Below are positions 16,061-24,087 of a stretch of 64,000 nt of DNA, piece after piece (position 1 is the first letter of the stretch; each line of letters starts with the position of its first letter). Source of the DNA: Chitinophagaceae bacterium (GTDB taxonomy: Bacteria > Bacteroidota > Bacteroidia > Chitinophagales > Chitinophagaceae). The stretch spans positions 1-64,000 of the forward strand of contig JAEUVJ010000003.1 in the NCBI GenBank assembly GCA_016787085.1. The letters run 5' to 3'. The notes beneath the pieces are model-generated. The model searched no databases, had not been told where the DNA came from, and saw only the letters and a list, made by a program, of their open reading frames with translations. A program made the translations under genes and the position numbers.

Positions 16061-17158
16061 ATGAAAGGATTTCATTTTACCCGTTTCGATGCCGATGCTG
16101 AAGGCAAAAGCCGGTTCGAGCAAATGCTTGACCTGTTTATGCAGCTGTTGACTTACACCAGCGGTGACGTAGCGGAAGCCATGCAATGGCTGAACGAGTT
16201 AGATAAAAAATATGACCTCACCGACGATGAATATGGCATGGGCGATTTTATTGACGAGCTGAAAGAAAAGGGCTATATCACCGATGATAACCAGCGTGGT
16301 GAAATAAAGATCACTCCCAAAACCGAACAAGGCATTCGCAAAAAAAGTCTCGAAGAGATATTCGGCAAACTGAAAAAAACCAAACAAGGCGATCATCACA
16401 GTTTCAAACCCGGACAGGGTGATGAACAAAACCCGGAAACCCGGCAATTCCAGTTCGGGGATATGCTGGAGCAGATAGATTTCACGGAAAGTATCCGCAA
16501 TGCCCAGATCAATCATGGTATCGAGAGTTTCAATATGCAGGAAGATGACCTGAGCATACGGGAGACAGATTTTAAAGCACAAACCTCCACGGTGCTGATG
16601 ATTGACATCTCCCACTCGATGATACTCTATGGAGAAGACCGCATCACCCCGGCCAAAAAAGTGGCGATGGCATTGAGTGAATTGATCACCACCAAATACC
16701 CCAAAGACACCCTGGACATAGTGGTATTTGGGAATGATGCCTGGCCGGTAGAGATAAAAGACCTTCCTTACCTGCAGGTCGGGCCATACCATACAAATAC
16801 TGTAGCAGGACTGGAACTGGCGATGGATATACTGCGAAGAAGAAAGAATCCGAATAAGCAGATATTCATGATCACGGATGGCAAACCCACCTGTCTGAAG
16901 ATCGGCAAACGGTATTACAAAAACAGTTTTGGCCTTGACCGCAAAGTGGTGAGCCGTTGCATGAACCTCGCTGCACAATGTAAGAAGCTGAAGATCCCGA
17001 TCACCACGTTTATGATCGCTACCGATCCATACCTGCAGCGATTTGTTCAGGAGTTCACTGAAACCAATAATGGCAAAGCCTTCTTTGCGTCATTGGATAA
17101 ATTAGGGGCTTTTATATTTAAAGATTTTGAGAGCGGGAAAAAGAAGACGGTGTATTAG
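16061..17158 (+). CDS. VWA domain protein, partner of the MoxR-like ATPase
   Basis: 365 residues. The N-terminal half is charged and helical; the C-terminal ~190 residues form a von Willebrand A domain with a complete MIDAS motif D-I-S-H-S (D-x-S-x-S) near residue 180, then T-x-x-A-G-L-E-L-A and M-I-T-D-G-K-P-T. VWA proteins of this kind work with AAA+ ATPases of the MoxR/chelatase type, here encoded at 17632. The two genes would be adjacent but for the GxxExxY cassette between them. No signal peptide, so cytoplasmic. Clients are unknown. Confidence 0.85.
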   Translation: MKGFHFTRFDADAEGKSRFEQMLDLFMQLLTYTSGDVAEAMQWLNELDKKYDLTDDEYGMGDFIDELKEKGYITDDNQRGEIKITPKTEQGIRKKSLEEIFGKLKKTKQGDHHSFKPGQGDEQNPETRQFQFGDMLEQIDFTESIRNAQINHGIESFNMQEDDLSIRETDFKAQTSTVLMIDISHSMILYGEDRITPAKKVAMALSELITTKYPKDTLDIVVFGNDAWPVEIKDLPYLQVGPYHTNTVAGLELAMDILRRRKNPNKQIFMITDGKPTCLKIGKRYYKNSFGLDRKVVSRCMNLAAQCKKLKIPITTFMIATDPYLQRFVQEFTETNNGKAFFASLDKLGAFIFKDFESGKKKTVY

Positions 17159-17630
17159 TCTGAACCATGATTTGGGGTGATTAAAAGATTTGAAGAAAAT
17201 GGCAGAATACAAATTCAAGGAAATAACGGAAAAGATCATTGGTTCTTCCATGAAAGTTCATGCAACATTGGGAAATGGCTTTCAGGAAGTGATATATCAA
17301 AGGGCGTTGGAAATTGAAATGGGAGAAGCGGATCTTAAGTTTGCCAGAGAGTTTAATATGCCAATCTACTATAAAGGAAGGCAAATAGGCGAAAGAAGAG
17401 TTGACTTTTTTGTTGAAGAAAAGATCATGGTAGAATTAAAAGCGATTATTCAATTGGAGAGAGTACATCTTGCACAAGCGAAAAACTATCTTGAAGCATA
17501 CAACATGCAGGTTGGGTTACTGATAAATTTTGGTAGCGTCAGTCTCGAATTTAAGCGGCTTGAAAACAACAAATACGTATCATCCAACTTTCCTGTTAAT
17601 CAATAAATCCATTAAAATCTGGGTTCAGAC
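17158..17630. mobile_element. Inverted-repeat cassette carrying a GxxExxY gene (cassette B)
   Basis: Arms 17158-17190 and 17598-17630 both read GTCTGAACC outward-in, and agree at 23 of 33 positions by hand. The left arm overlaps the last base of the VWA stop codon; the right arm ends one base before the ATG of the ATPase gene. The insert splits a two-gene operon precisely between stop and start. The same outer word is found at 51050-51188 without a gene. Confidence 0.65.
17199..17606 (+). CDS. GxxExxY protein
   Basis: 135 residues from ATG 17199 (an in-frame TTG nine bases upstream lies on the repeat arm). The family signature G-N-G-F-Q-E-V-I-Y is at residues ~24-32, and D-F-F-V-E-E-K-I-M-V-E-L-K with V-D-F...E-L-K looks like the core of a PD-(D/E)XK nuclease-like fold (D at the strand, then E-x-K). 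Known only as a conserved family of unknown function that is frequent in Bacteroidota and close to repeats. The last residues are encoded next to the right arm of cassette B. Confidence 0.8.
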   Translation: MAEYKFKEITEKIIGSSMKVHATLGNGFQEVIYQRALEIEMGEADLKFAREFNMPIYYKGRQIGERRVDFFVEEKIMVELKAIIQLERVHLAQAKNYLEAYNMQVGLLINFGSVSLEFKRLENNKYVSSNFPVNQ

Positions 17631-17631
17631 A

Positions 17632-19164
17632 ATGAACATAAAGAAAATAAAAACACTCGGCGAATTAAAAGCAGCCGGCTACAGGCCCAAAAGCATCAAG
17701 GATGAATTAAGGGATAACCTTATCATTAAACTACAGAAAAAAGAAAACACCTTTCCCGGCATCGTAGGCTATGAGGATAGTGTAATACCCGATGTGGAAA
17801 GGGCTTTGCTCAGCAAACACAATATCCTTTTTCTTGGGTTACGCGGCCAGGCCAAAACAAGAATGGCCAGGCAGATGGTGGACCTGCTGGATGAGTATAT
17901 CCCGGTTATCTCTGGCAGTGATATCAATGATGATCCCATCAAACCCGTTTCTAAATATGCGCTGGACCAGATAGCCGGACATGGCGATGAAACACCCATT
18001 CATTGGGTGCACCGCACCGAGCGCTATGGTGAAAAATTAGCAACGCCTGACGTAAGCGTAGCAGACCTGATCGGGGACATAGACCCCATTAAAGCAGCCA
18101 ATCTCAAACTGAGTTTTGCAGATGAGCGGGTATTACATTACGGTATTATTCCCCGCAGCAACCGGGGCATTTTTGTGATCAATGAACTGCCCGACCTGCA
18201 GGCAAGGATACAGGTGGCTTTATTTAATATACTGGAAGAAGGCGATGTGCAGATACGTGGTTTCAAACTCCGCCTGCCATTGGATATTCTTTTTGTCTTC
18301 ACGGCCAACCCGGAAGATTATACCAACCGCGGCTCCATTGTTACCCCGTTAAAAGACAGGATCGAAAGCCAGATACTGACGCATTATCCCAAATCCATTG
18401 AGCAAGCGTTGGAAATAACCGAACAGGAAGCGGAGATCGGTGATGATCAAAAACAAAAAGTAAAAGTCAGCGACCTGATCAAACGGCTGATCGAGCAGGT
18501 GGCATTCGAAGCGAGAGGCAGCGAGCTGGTGGATAAGAAAAGCGGTGTCAGTGCCCGGCTTACCATTTCAGCCTTTGAAAATGCTGTGAGCGCCGCGGAA
18601 AGAAGGGCTATCATCAACAATGAAAAAAGCACACAGGTGTGGATCGCTGATCTGGTCGGCATCATTCCTTCCATCACCGGTAAGGTGGAACTGGTATATG
18701 AAGGTGAACAAGAAGGCCCTTACCAGGTTGCAATGAATTTAGTGGACAAAGCCATCCGCTCCCAGTTCGTAGTGTATTTCCCGAATCCTGATACACTGAA
18801 GAAAAGAAAGAATACAGGCAAACCTCCACAGGCCGAAAAGCCGGAAGACAATCCTTATAAACCCGTCATCAACTGGTTTGACAAAGGCAATAACCTGAAC
18901 ATTTCTTTCAATACATCGGACAAAGACAAAACCATACTGCTGTACCAGGTAGATGGCTTGCATGCATTAGTCAAAAAATATTTTACCCATGCCAATGAGG
19001 CGCAGGCTGCATTATTGATGGAGTTCGTGCTGCACGGCCTTGCATCGTATTCACTCATCAGCAAAAAGATATTTGAAAGCAAGATCGAGTTCAAAGACCT
19101 GATGGGAAGCATGATGAATTTCGGCAGCAAGGATTACGAAGAAGAGTTTGATGAGGAAGCATGA
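17632..19164 (+). CDS. AAA+ ATPase, MoxR / magnesium-chelatase type
   Basis: 510 residues from ATG 17632; a longer reading from 17530 overlaps the GxxExxY gene and is rejected. Walker A is G-L-R-G-Q-A-K-T-R near residue 65, with F-V-I-N-E-L-P-D-L-Q as Walker B and V-F-T-A-N-P-E-D-Y as sensor 1. An N-terminal E-N-T-F-P-G-I-V-G-Y block and a C-terminal helical domain follow the chelatase pattern. It should remodel a client together with the VWA protein encoded upstream. Insertion of cassette B leaves only one base between the arm and this start codon. Confidence 0.85.
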   Translation: MNIKKIKTLGELKAAGYRPKSIKDELRDNLIIKLQKKENTFPGIVGYEDSVIPDVERALLSKHNILFLGLRGQAKTRMARQMVDLLDEYIPVISGSDINDDPIKPVSKYALDQIAGHGDETPIHWVHRTERYGEKLATPDVSVADLIGDIDPIKAANLKLSFADERVLHYGIIPRSNRGIFVINELPDLQARIQVALFNILEEGDVQIRGFKLRLPLDILFVFTANPEDYTNRGSIVTPLKDRIESQILTHYPKSIEQALEITEQEAEIGDDQKQKVKVSDLIKRLIEQVAFEARGSELVDKKSGVSARLTISAFENAVSAAERRAIINNEKSTQVWIADLVGIIPSITGKVELVYEGEQEGPYQVAMNLVDKAIRSQFVVYFPNPDTLKKRKNTGKPPQAEKPEDNPYKPVINWFDKGNNLNISFNTSDKDKTILLYQVDGLHALVKKYFTHANEAQAALLMEFVLHGLASYSLISKKIFESKIEFKDLMGSMMNFGSKDYEEEFDEEA

Positions 19165-19170
19165 TAAAAA

Positions 19171-19195
19171 AAACCGGACTACCCGGTTTTTCTTT
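19171..19195 (+). terminator. Terminator after the ATPase gene
   Basis: Stem AAACCGG (19171-19177) with CCGGTTT (19183-19189), five-base loop, T-rich tail, directly behind the stop codon. With the A run upstream it may also serve the converging gene at 19215. Confidence 0.8.
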
Positions 19196-19214
19196 TTATG
19201 TATTCACTAATGTT

Positions 19215-19697
19215 CTACTTGCCTTTCCCGCCGAATTTATACCCAAAAGAGACCCCGCCATAATAAGGTATAAACCCGCCACTGCCAAAAACCGGGGATA
19301 TAAAAGCCCTGAATGTAAACCCACCATTGGCCGGTTGCATACGGTATCCGAAAAGCAGGTGACCGAATGTTCCGGTAAAACTGTCGCCATCAATCAGGTC
19401 GTCTGAAATAATAACGGGGGTAACCCCACCGCCAAATTCAAAATAGTTCCTGTTGTCTTTTCCAAGAATAAAATTGATGCCGACCGGAATAAACAAAGCG
19501 CTGGTGCCGTCAATGCTAAATCCGCCAATACCTATGCGTCCCCCGACACCGTCTTCTTTATTACTAAATCTCGAATCAAAATTGACGGACGCAAGTCCGG
19601 GACCACCAAGCTCAAAATAAATAGACTGTGCCGGCTGTGCATGAACAGAAATAAAACCTGTGAAAAAAATGATGACCAATAAAAAAGATCTTTTCAT
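19215..19697 (-). CDS. Secreted beta-barrel-like outer-membrane protein
   Basis: 160 residues with a clear signal peptide (K-R-S-F-L-L-V-I-I-F-F, cleavage after V-H-A). The mature part is a row of alternating strands rich in glycine and aromatic residues, ending in G-V-S-F-G-Y-K-F, which fits an eight-stranded outer-membrane barrel. No specific family recognised. It is convergent with the ATPase gene and seems monocistronic. Confidence 0.7.
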   Translation of the reverse strand: MKRSFLLVIIFFTGFISVHAQPAQSIYFELGGPGLASVNFDSRFSNKEDGVGGRIGIGGFSIDGTSALFIPVGINFILGKDNRNYFEFGGGVTPVIISDDLIDGDSFTGTFGHLLFGYRMQPANGGFTFRAFISPVFGSGGFIPYYGGVSFGYKFGGKGK

Positions 19698-19755
19698 AAC
19701 AGTTGATTTAGTTTAGTGTTCTAAGATAGAGGAAATAGCGGCAGATTACAAATCG

Positions 19756-20766
19756 CTATAGAATATTAACTTCTCTTTCAAGTTCTACGTCAAACTTCTC
19801 TTTTACACTCAGCAGTATTTTTTCACTCAGGTCATAAATATCTCTACCCGAAGCATGACCATAGTTCACCAGCACCAATGCCTGCTTAGGATGCACGCCG
19901 GCATCTCCTTCACGGAAGCCCTTCCATCCACATTGTTCGATCAGCCAGCCGGCCGCTAATTTATAATTGCCATTTACCAAAGAATAAGCGATCGCTTCCG
20001 GGAATTTTTCTTTGAGCAAATCATATTGTAATGGCTGTATTTCCGGGTTCTTGAAAAAACTGCCGGCATTCCCTGTTACTTTCGGGTCAGGTAATTTGGA
20101 AGAACGTATATTGATAACGGCCTGCGAGATGGCCTGTATGCTCAGGTCCTTCACGCCCATCTTTTCCAGTTCCTGTTGTATGGCCCCGTAGCCGGTGTGA
20201 AAGACAGGTTTCTTTCGCAAACGATACGTCACATTCAGGATAACGAACTGTCCTTTGTATTTTCTTTTGAAAACACTTTCCCGGTACCCAAATTCACAAT
20301 CACTGAGTGAGAATGTCAGCACTTTTTTTTCCTGCAGATGAAAAGCCTCCAACCCCCAGAACAGTTCAGCGATCTCTACGCCATAAGCCCCGATATTCTG
20401 CATAGGCGATGCGCCAACAAGGCCCGGGATCAATGACAGGTTCTCCAGGCCAGCCCAGTTTCTTTTCAAACAATACTGTACGAATTCATGCCAGTTCTCC
20501 CCTGCCCCGGCCTTCACATATACATAGTCAGCATCCTCATGCAGCTCTTCTATTCCCTTTATTTCATTTTTCAGTACCAGCCCGTCCACATCTTTTGTCA
20601 GCAGGATATTGCTGCCGCCTCCAAGAATAAGGGTGGGCTGCCCGGCTTCAGTGGCCAGGAGTTCCTCCAGCTCATCCGTATCTGAAAAGACAGCAAACCG
20701 GCGGGCCTTTGCTTCGATACCGAATGTGTTCAGCTGTTTTAATGAAATATTTTCCTGAATTTGCAT
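19756..20766 (-). CDS. murB: UDP-N-acetylenolpyruvoylglucosamine reductase MurB
   Basis: 336 residues from the ATG at 20766 (M-Q-I-Q-E-N-I-S-L); a much longer frame extends upstream but overlaps the divergent gene. Peptidoglycan precursor step: reduces enolpyruvyl-UDP-GlcNAc to UDP-MurNAc with FAD and NADPH. FAD-binding G-G-G-S-N-I-L-L near residue 55, P-G-L-V-G-A-S-P-M-Q-N-I-G-A-Y-G near 120, and the catalytic-serine block G-N-A-G-S-F-F-K-N-P near 235 are all present. Length fits the type I enzyme. Divergent from the 20789 gene with 22 bases between starts. Confidence 0.95.
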   Translation of the reverse strand: MQIQENISLKQLNTFGIEAKARRFAVFSDTDELEELLATEAGQPTLILGGGSNILLTKDVDGLVLKNEIKGIEELHEDADYVYVKAGAGENWHEFVQYCLKRNWAGLENLSLIPGLVGASPMQNIGAYGVEIAELFWGLEAFHLQEKKVLTFSLSDCEFGYRESVFKRKYKGQFVILNVTYRLRKKPVFHTGYGAIQQELEKMGVKDLSIQAISQAVINIRSSKLPDPKVTGNAGSFFKNPEIQPLQYDLLKEKFPEAIAYSLVNGNYKLAAGWLIEQCGWKGFREGDAGVHPKQALVLVNYGHASGRDIYDLSEKILLSVKEKFDVELEREVNIL

Positions 20767-20788
20767 ACTGCAAACATCCTGATTTTTT

Positions 20789-21451
20789 ATGAGTAAAACA
20801 GTGAGCCTGATCGGCGTCACCGGTCTTATCGGCAGCCACCTGTATGAACTGTTGAAAAAAGACACCCGTATCGGAACAATACGGCTGATCGTGCGACGGC
20901 CAGTACCCAAAGATGATCCCCGGGTGGAAATAAAGCTGGTTGACTTCGCAGATGCTGAATCACTGCAACTGGCCATTGATGGCAGTGATGTGGTATTCTG
21001 CACAATAGGCACCACGCAGAAAAAAGTAAAAGGCGATAAGGAAGCCTATCGCAAAATTGACTATGACATACCGGTACATGCCGCCCGTTGCTGCAAAGCC
21101 ACCGGTTGCGGAACATTTGTGCTGGTCTCTGCCGTTGGGGCCAACAGCAAAAGCAGTAATTTCTACCTGCGGCTGAAAGGCGAAGTGGAAGATGCCGTAA
21201 AAGGAATTGGCCTGAGGTCTGTACACTTTATGCGGCCATCAATACTATTGGGAGCAAGAAAAGAATTCCGGCTGGGAGAAAAAATAGGAACGGTGGTGAT
21301 GCCGGTTATCTCCTTTTTATTCCCGGCAAAGTATAAGGCGGTACATGCACAGGATGTGGCAAGGGCGATGCTGGCCGCGGCGAATGAAAACAAGGATGGT
21401 GTGTTTGTATATGAGTACAGGGAAATGCGGAAGCTAAGCAATGTTCAATAA
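20789..21451 (+). CDS. NAD(P)-binding oxidoreductase, HTATIP2-like atypical SDR
   Basis: 220 residues. The start S-L-I-G-V-T-G-L-I-G-S-H-L-Y is the nucleotide-binding G-x-x-G-x-x-G loop; V-V-F-C-T-I-G-T-T and F-V-L-V-S-A-V-G-A-N follow as in the SDR_a5/HTATIP2 group, and F-M-R-P-S-I-L-L-G lies near residue 155. The usual Y-x-x-x-K pair is weak (F-Y-L-R-L-K), as in relatives. Substrate unknown. Confidence 0.8.
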   Translation: MSKTVSLIGVTGLIGSHLYELLKKDTRIGTIRLIVRRPVPKDDPRVEIKLVDFADAESLQLAIDGSDVVFCTIGTTQKKVKGDKEAYRKIDYDIPVHAARCCKATGCGTFVLVSAVGANSKSSNFYLRLKGEVEDAVKGIGLRSVHFMRPSILLGARKEFRLGEKIGTVVMPVISFLFPAKYKAVHAQDVARAMLAAANENKDGVFVYEYREMRKLSNVQ

Positions 21452-21590
21452 CACTTGTTCAGTTTTGTATTAATTATCAATTAAATTCGGAACAAGAAAT
21501 AACTCTGTTCTTCGTTATCTTTCGGCCTTTAGTAGTTATACTTCGTTGCTAACGAAGCCCCGACCTCAAAGATGCCTCCAATAATACCCA
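21452..21590. other. Convergent spacer with two inverted repeats
   Basis: Between two converging stop codons. CTTGTTC (21454-21460) pairs with GAACAAG (21490-21496) over a long AT-rich loop, and a small hairpin CTTCGTT-GCT-AACGAAG lies at about 21541-21557. Neither has a good T run, so they are not convincing terminators. No gene seen. Confidence 0.4.
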
Positions 21591-22025
21591 CTATACCACC
21601 GCCTCTTCCCTCTCCCACTCGATCTTTGTCCCAAACCCTTTGCTGCTGTCCGTCATTTTGATATGATGCAGTTGCAGGGTCCATAATACGCCGGGCATGG
21701 CCAGCGCAAAGGGATACCTGAGGTGATATACTTTGGAAGCATTGGCCGATAATGGATGATCCGAAGACAATACTTCTCCTTCGAACTGGATGCCTTTTAC
21801 GATCACAGCGTTCAGTTTATCCGGCAATATCGTACCCGCTACTTCTTTTTTCTTCAGCATCAGCGCCGCATGATGGGAAGCGCCATGTGTCTTATAGTAT
21901 AATACTGCGTTTTCCGCATCGAAAGCAAAAAAACAACTGAAACAATACGGGTGACCTGATTCATCAACCGTGCAGACCGTGGCCGTCTTCTGTTTCCTGA
22001 TGAACTCAATAATATCTTTATTCAT
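21591..22025 (-). CDS. Pyridoxamine 5'-phosphate oxidase family (FMN-binding split barrel) protein
   Basis: 144 residues from the ATG at 22025; the frame is open further upstream but that part overlaps the ferredoxin gene. T-A-T-V-C-T-V-D-E-S-G-H-P-Y-C-F-S and Y-Y-K-T-H-G-A-S-H-H match the FMN-binding split barrel; I-Q-F-E-G-E-V-L is the usual central strand. Its ATG overlaps the ferredoxin stop (ATGA), so the two are translationally coupled. A redox or heme-related role with the ferredoxin is possible but not shown. Confidence 0.8.
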   Translation of the reverse strand: MNKDIIEFIRKQKTATVCTVDESGHPYCFSCFFAFDAENAVLYYKTHGASHHAALMLKKKEVAGTILPDKLNAVIVKGIQFEGEVLSSDHPLSANASKVYHLRYPFALAMPGVLWTLQLHHIKMTDSSKGFGTKIEWEREEAVV

Positions 22026-22246
22026 AGTGTCACTTTTATGACCCTCACCGGGCAGGCCGCCGCTACTTCCTGCGAGGCCTGCTGCAGATGCCGGTGAATA
22101 GTCAGTATAAAAACATCTTTTTTGCCTGTTGCATTCAGCAAGGTAGCTTTCCCGTCTTTCTTTGACATACGCCAGTGAGCAGGCTGCTGCTGCTGGCAAA
22201 TACCGCAACCGATACATTTGTTCCGGTAATGAATGATCTTAGGCAT
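22022..22246 (-). CDS. Small ferredoxin, single 4Fe-4S cluster
   Basis: 74 residues with one cluster site: C-I-G-C-G-I-C near residue 11 followed far downstream by A-C-P-V-R-V-I, i.e. four cysteines for one [4Fe-4S] cluster as in Fer4_13-type single-cluster ferredoxins. It overlaps the upstream U32 gene by eight bases and the downstream flavoprotein-like gene by four, so the three form a tight operon. Likely electron donor to a neighbour; the U32 partner, which in TrhP-type enzymes carries an iron-sulfur cluster, is a candidate. Confidence 0.85.
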   Translation of the reverse strand: MPKIIHYRNKCIGCGICQQQQPAHWRMSKKDGKATLLNATGKKDVFILTIHRHLQQASQEVAAACPVRVIKVTL

Positions 22247-23480
22247 TGCTCACTACTTTATACAGCTTATCCCCCGGCGCCACTTTCGTGGTTACTTTAA
22301 ATGTCAGCTTATCGCCTTTCCCTGCTTCATCCGCTTCTTCGCCATTCACCACCAGCACTTCCATTCTTTCTTTGATCATACCATGCGCATTGCCAATAAG
22401 CAGTAAAGTATCTCCCTTCTTTATCGTTCCTGCCTCTATATCAAATTCACCTACCCGTATCTTCGGATAATACTTGCTACCTTTACCGATATAAATTTTC
22501 TTTTCTGTTGCAATGGATCCCGGTTGCTTTGTCCATTCCCCCAGTTTGTGTCCCAAATAATATCCTTCCCAGAAACCCCGGTTGTACACCATGGCCAGTC
22601 TTCTTTCCCATTCATATATCTTTTCATCCGTATAGGTTCCGTCGTAAACAGACTGCAATGCTTCTTTATAGCATTGTGTCACTGTCTGTACATACTCAGC
22701 ACCCTTACTTCTTCCTTCAATTTTCAATACATCCACGCCGCTGTTCACTACCCGGTCCAGCACATGTATCGTACACAGGTCTTTCGGCGACATGATATAT
22801 TCATTGTCTATCATCAGCTCTTCGCCGGTCTCTGCATCTGTCACGATATACGGGCGACGGCAGTTCTGCACACAGGCGCCGCGGTTGGCCGATGCATTCT
22901 GTGAATGAAGGCTCATATAACATTTACCGGACACGGCCATACATAATGCCCCGTGAACAAATACTTCCACTTTCAATGGTCCACCTGATACACCCCGTAT
23001 GTCCTTTCGATGGATATCCCGTGTGATGTCGCTGACCTGTTGCAACGTCAGTTCCCTTGCCAGCACTACTACATCCGCCATGCGTGCATAGAACTGTACA
23101 CCTGCCATATTGGTGATATTCGCCTGCGTGGACACATGCAATGGTATCTTTAACTCAGTACAGTATTGCATCACGGCAATATCTGATGCAATGACGGCAT
23201 CAATACGGCAACGCTTCACTTCCTGCAATATGATACGCAGCAACTGCATGTCATGGTCATACATCACGGTGTTCAGGGTGATATACGCCCTGATTTGATT
23301 ATCGTGACAAAGCTTTGCCACTTCCTGTATATCATCAATGGAAAAACCGCCGGAGGAGCGGGTACGCATGTTCAGTTGCTCCACACCGAAGTAAATAGCA
23401 TCCGCACCAGCATTAATGGCGGCCTGTATGCAATCCATCGAACCCGCCGGTGCCAGCAATTCAATCTTGTTTTTGATCAT
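22239..23480 (-). CDS. U32 family peptidase-like protein, probable tRNA/rRNA hydroxylation enzyme (TrhP/RlhA type)
   Basis: 413 residues from ATG 23480 (I-K-N-K-I-E-L-L-A-P-A-G-S-M). The U32 signature E-V-F-V-H-G-A-L-C-M-A-V-S-G-K-C-Y-M-S is complete near residue 165, with C-V-Q-N-C-R-R-P-Y thirty residues on, giving the cysteine set of this family. E. coli members TrhP and RlhA are needed for 5-hydroxylation of tRNA U34 and 23S rRNA C2501; no peptidase activity is established for these. Length fits TrhP. First gene of an operon with the ferredoxin and the FMN-binding protein. Confidence 0.85.
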   Translation of the reverse strand: MIKNKIELLAPAGSMDCIQAAINAGADAIYFGVEQLNMRTRSSGGFSIDDIQEVAKLCHDNQIRAYITLNTVMYDHDMQLLRIILQEVKRCRIDAVIASDIAVMQYCTELKIPLHVSTQANITNMAGVQFYARMADVVVLARELTLQQVSDITRDIHRKDIRGVSGGPLKVEVFVHGALCMAVSGKCYMSLHSQNASANRGACVQNCRRPYIVTDAETGEELMIDNEYIMSPKDLCTIHVLDRVVNSGVDVLKIEGRSKGAEYVQTVTQCYKEALQSVYDGTYTDEKIYEWERRLAMVYNRGFWEGYYLGHKLGEWTKQPGSIATEKKIYIGKGSKYYPKIRVGEFDIEAGTIKKGDTLLLIGNAHGMIKERMEVLVVNGEEADEAGKGDKLTFKVTTKVAPGDKLYKVVSNA

Positions 23481-23502
23481 ATCCTTCTGCAAAATCAGCA
23501 CA

Positions 23503-23528
23503 CAAAATTAAAAAATGAGCGCCGCCAA
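23503..23528 (-). promoter_or_regulatory. Probable promoter of the U32-ferredoxin operon
   Basis: On the minus strand TAATTTTG (23503-23510) is a perfect TAnnTTTG; a TTG lies 15 bases upstream (23526-23528), shorter than the usual 17-23. It is downstream of the terminator at 23604, so the operon need not depend on the upstream unit. Confidence 0.45.
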
Positions 23529-23603
23529 TCCCGGATGAAGTAATATGACAAGTATCAATACGCTGTCTGAGGAAAATCATTTCCCGCAGCGCCGGGCATC
23601 AAT

Positions 23604-23627
23604 AAAAAAAGCCCGCGGTGGGCGGGC
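23604..23627 (-). terminator. Orphan minus-strand terminator
   Basis: GCCCGC (23611-23616) pairs with GCGGGC (23622-23627), five-base loop, followed on the minus strand by seven T (23604-23610). The next annotated minus gene upstream ends 460 bases away, so this terminator should serve a short unannotated transcript; the peptide frame at 23637 ends ten bases before it. Confidence 0.75.
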
Positions 23628-23636
23628 TTGTGTATG

Positions 23637-23669
23637 CTAAAATCTAAAAGTCTTTGTTTTAGTTTTCAT
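23637..23669 (-). CDS. Possible 10-residue small peptide MKTKTKTFRF
   Basis: ATG at 23669, ten codons, TAG at 23637-23639, then ten bases to an orphan terminator. The position is the only reason to propose it: something must be transcribed into that terminator. No clear ribosome-binding site or promoter was found. It could equally be part of a noncoding RNA. Confidence 0.25.
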   Translation of the reverse strand: MKTKTKTFRF

Positions 23670-24087
23670 GATACAGATCTTAACATACTCGTTCTTCGGA
23701 TGATGGCTTGTGTTTCTTTGTAAATCTTAAATCATTAAACAGATTTTAAATTAACAATTAAGGATATTCGGATTCTCTGATCTTTCACCGGATAGTGGTC
23801 TGCTTTTCAGGATACCGGACGGCTAAATGGATTTGGATTTCTATCTGGATATAAAAGTAATACCCGGTTTTAAATGTATTATTCGTTTTCGGCTAAAGGG
23901 TTGTTTTATTCGCCGAATGGATGTTCGCACAAAGCTGTGCTGCATGGCAACGCAACAAACTGCATCAGGAATTGGAGGTTACAGGCAGAAACGCCTGATC
24001 CGGCGCCATAGTAAAGAATAATGGCAATATGGCTATGATCATTTTAAACTACCCTGGAAAGGAGGAAGAGAACCACAACTGGTCATC
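23670..24087. other. Gene-poor spacer
   Basis: AT-rich on the left (23690-23760), less so on the right. It may contain the promoter for the short minus-strand unit ending at the 23604 terminator. A 64-codon plus-strand frame at 23827 has unlikely composition and is not accepted. Otherwise nothing recognised. Confidence 0.4.

Noticed and set aside
17530..17631. N-terminal extension of the MoxR-like ATPase
   Set aside because: It overlaps the GxxExxY gene and repeat arm and does not resemble the family; ATG 17632 is preferred.
20767..21015. 83-residue N-terminal extension of MurB
   Set aside because: It is antisense to the divergent oxidoreductase gene and absent from the family.
23604..23669. 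Classic amino-acid attenuator for the U32 operon
   Set aside because: No alternative antiterminator pairing with the GC stem could be found and the operon seems to have its own promoter downstream.
23827..24021. 64-codon plus-strand frame in the 23.7-24.1 kb spacer
   Set aside because: Composition rich in Arg, Cys and Ile without a recognisable domain, no promoter or start context; looks like chance.
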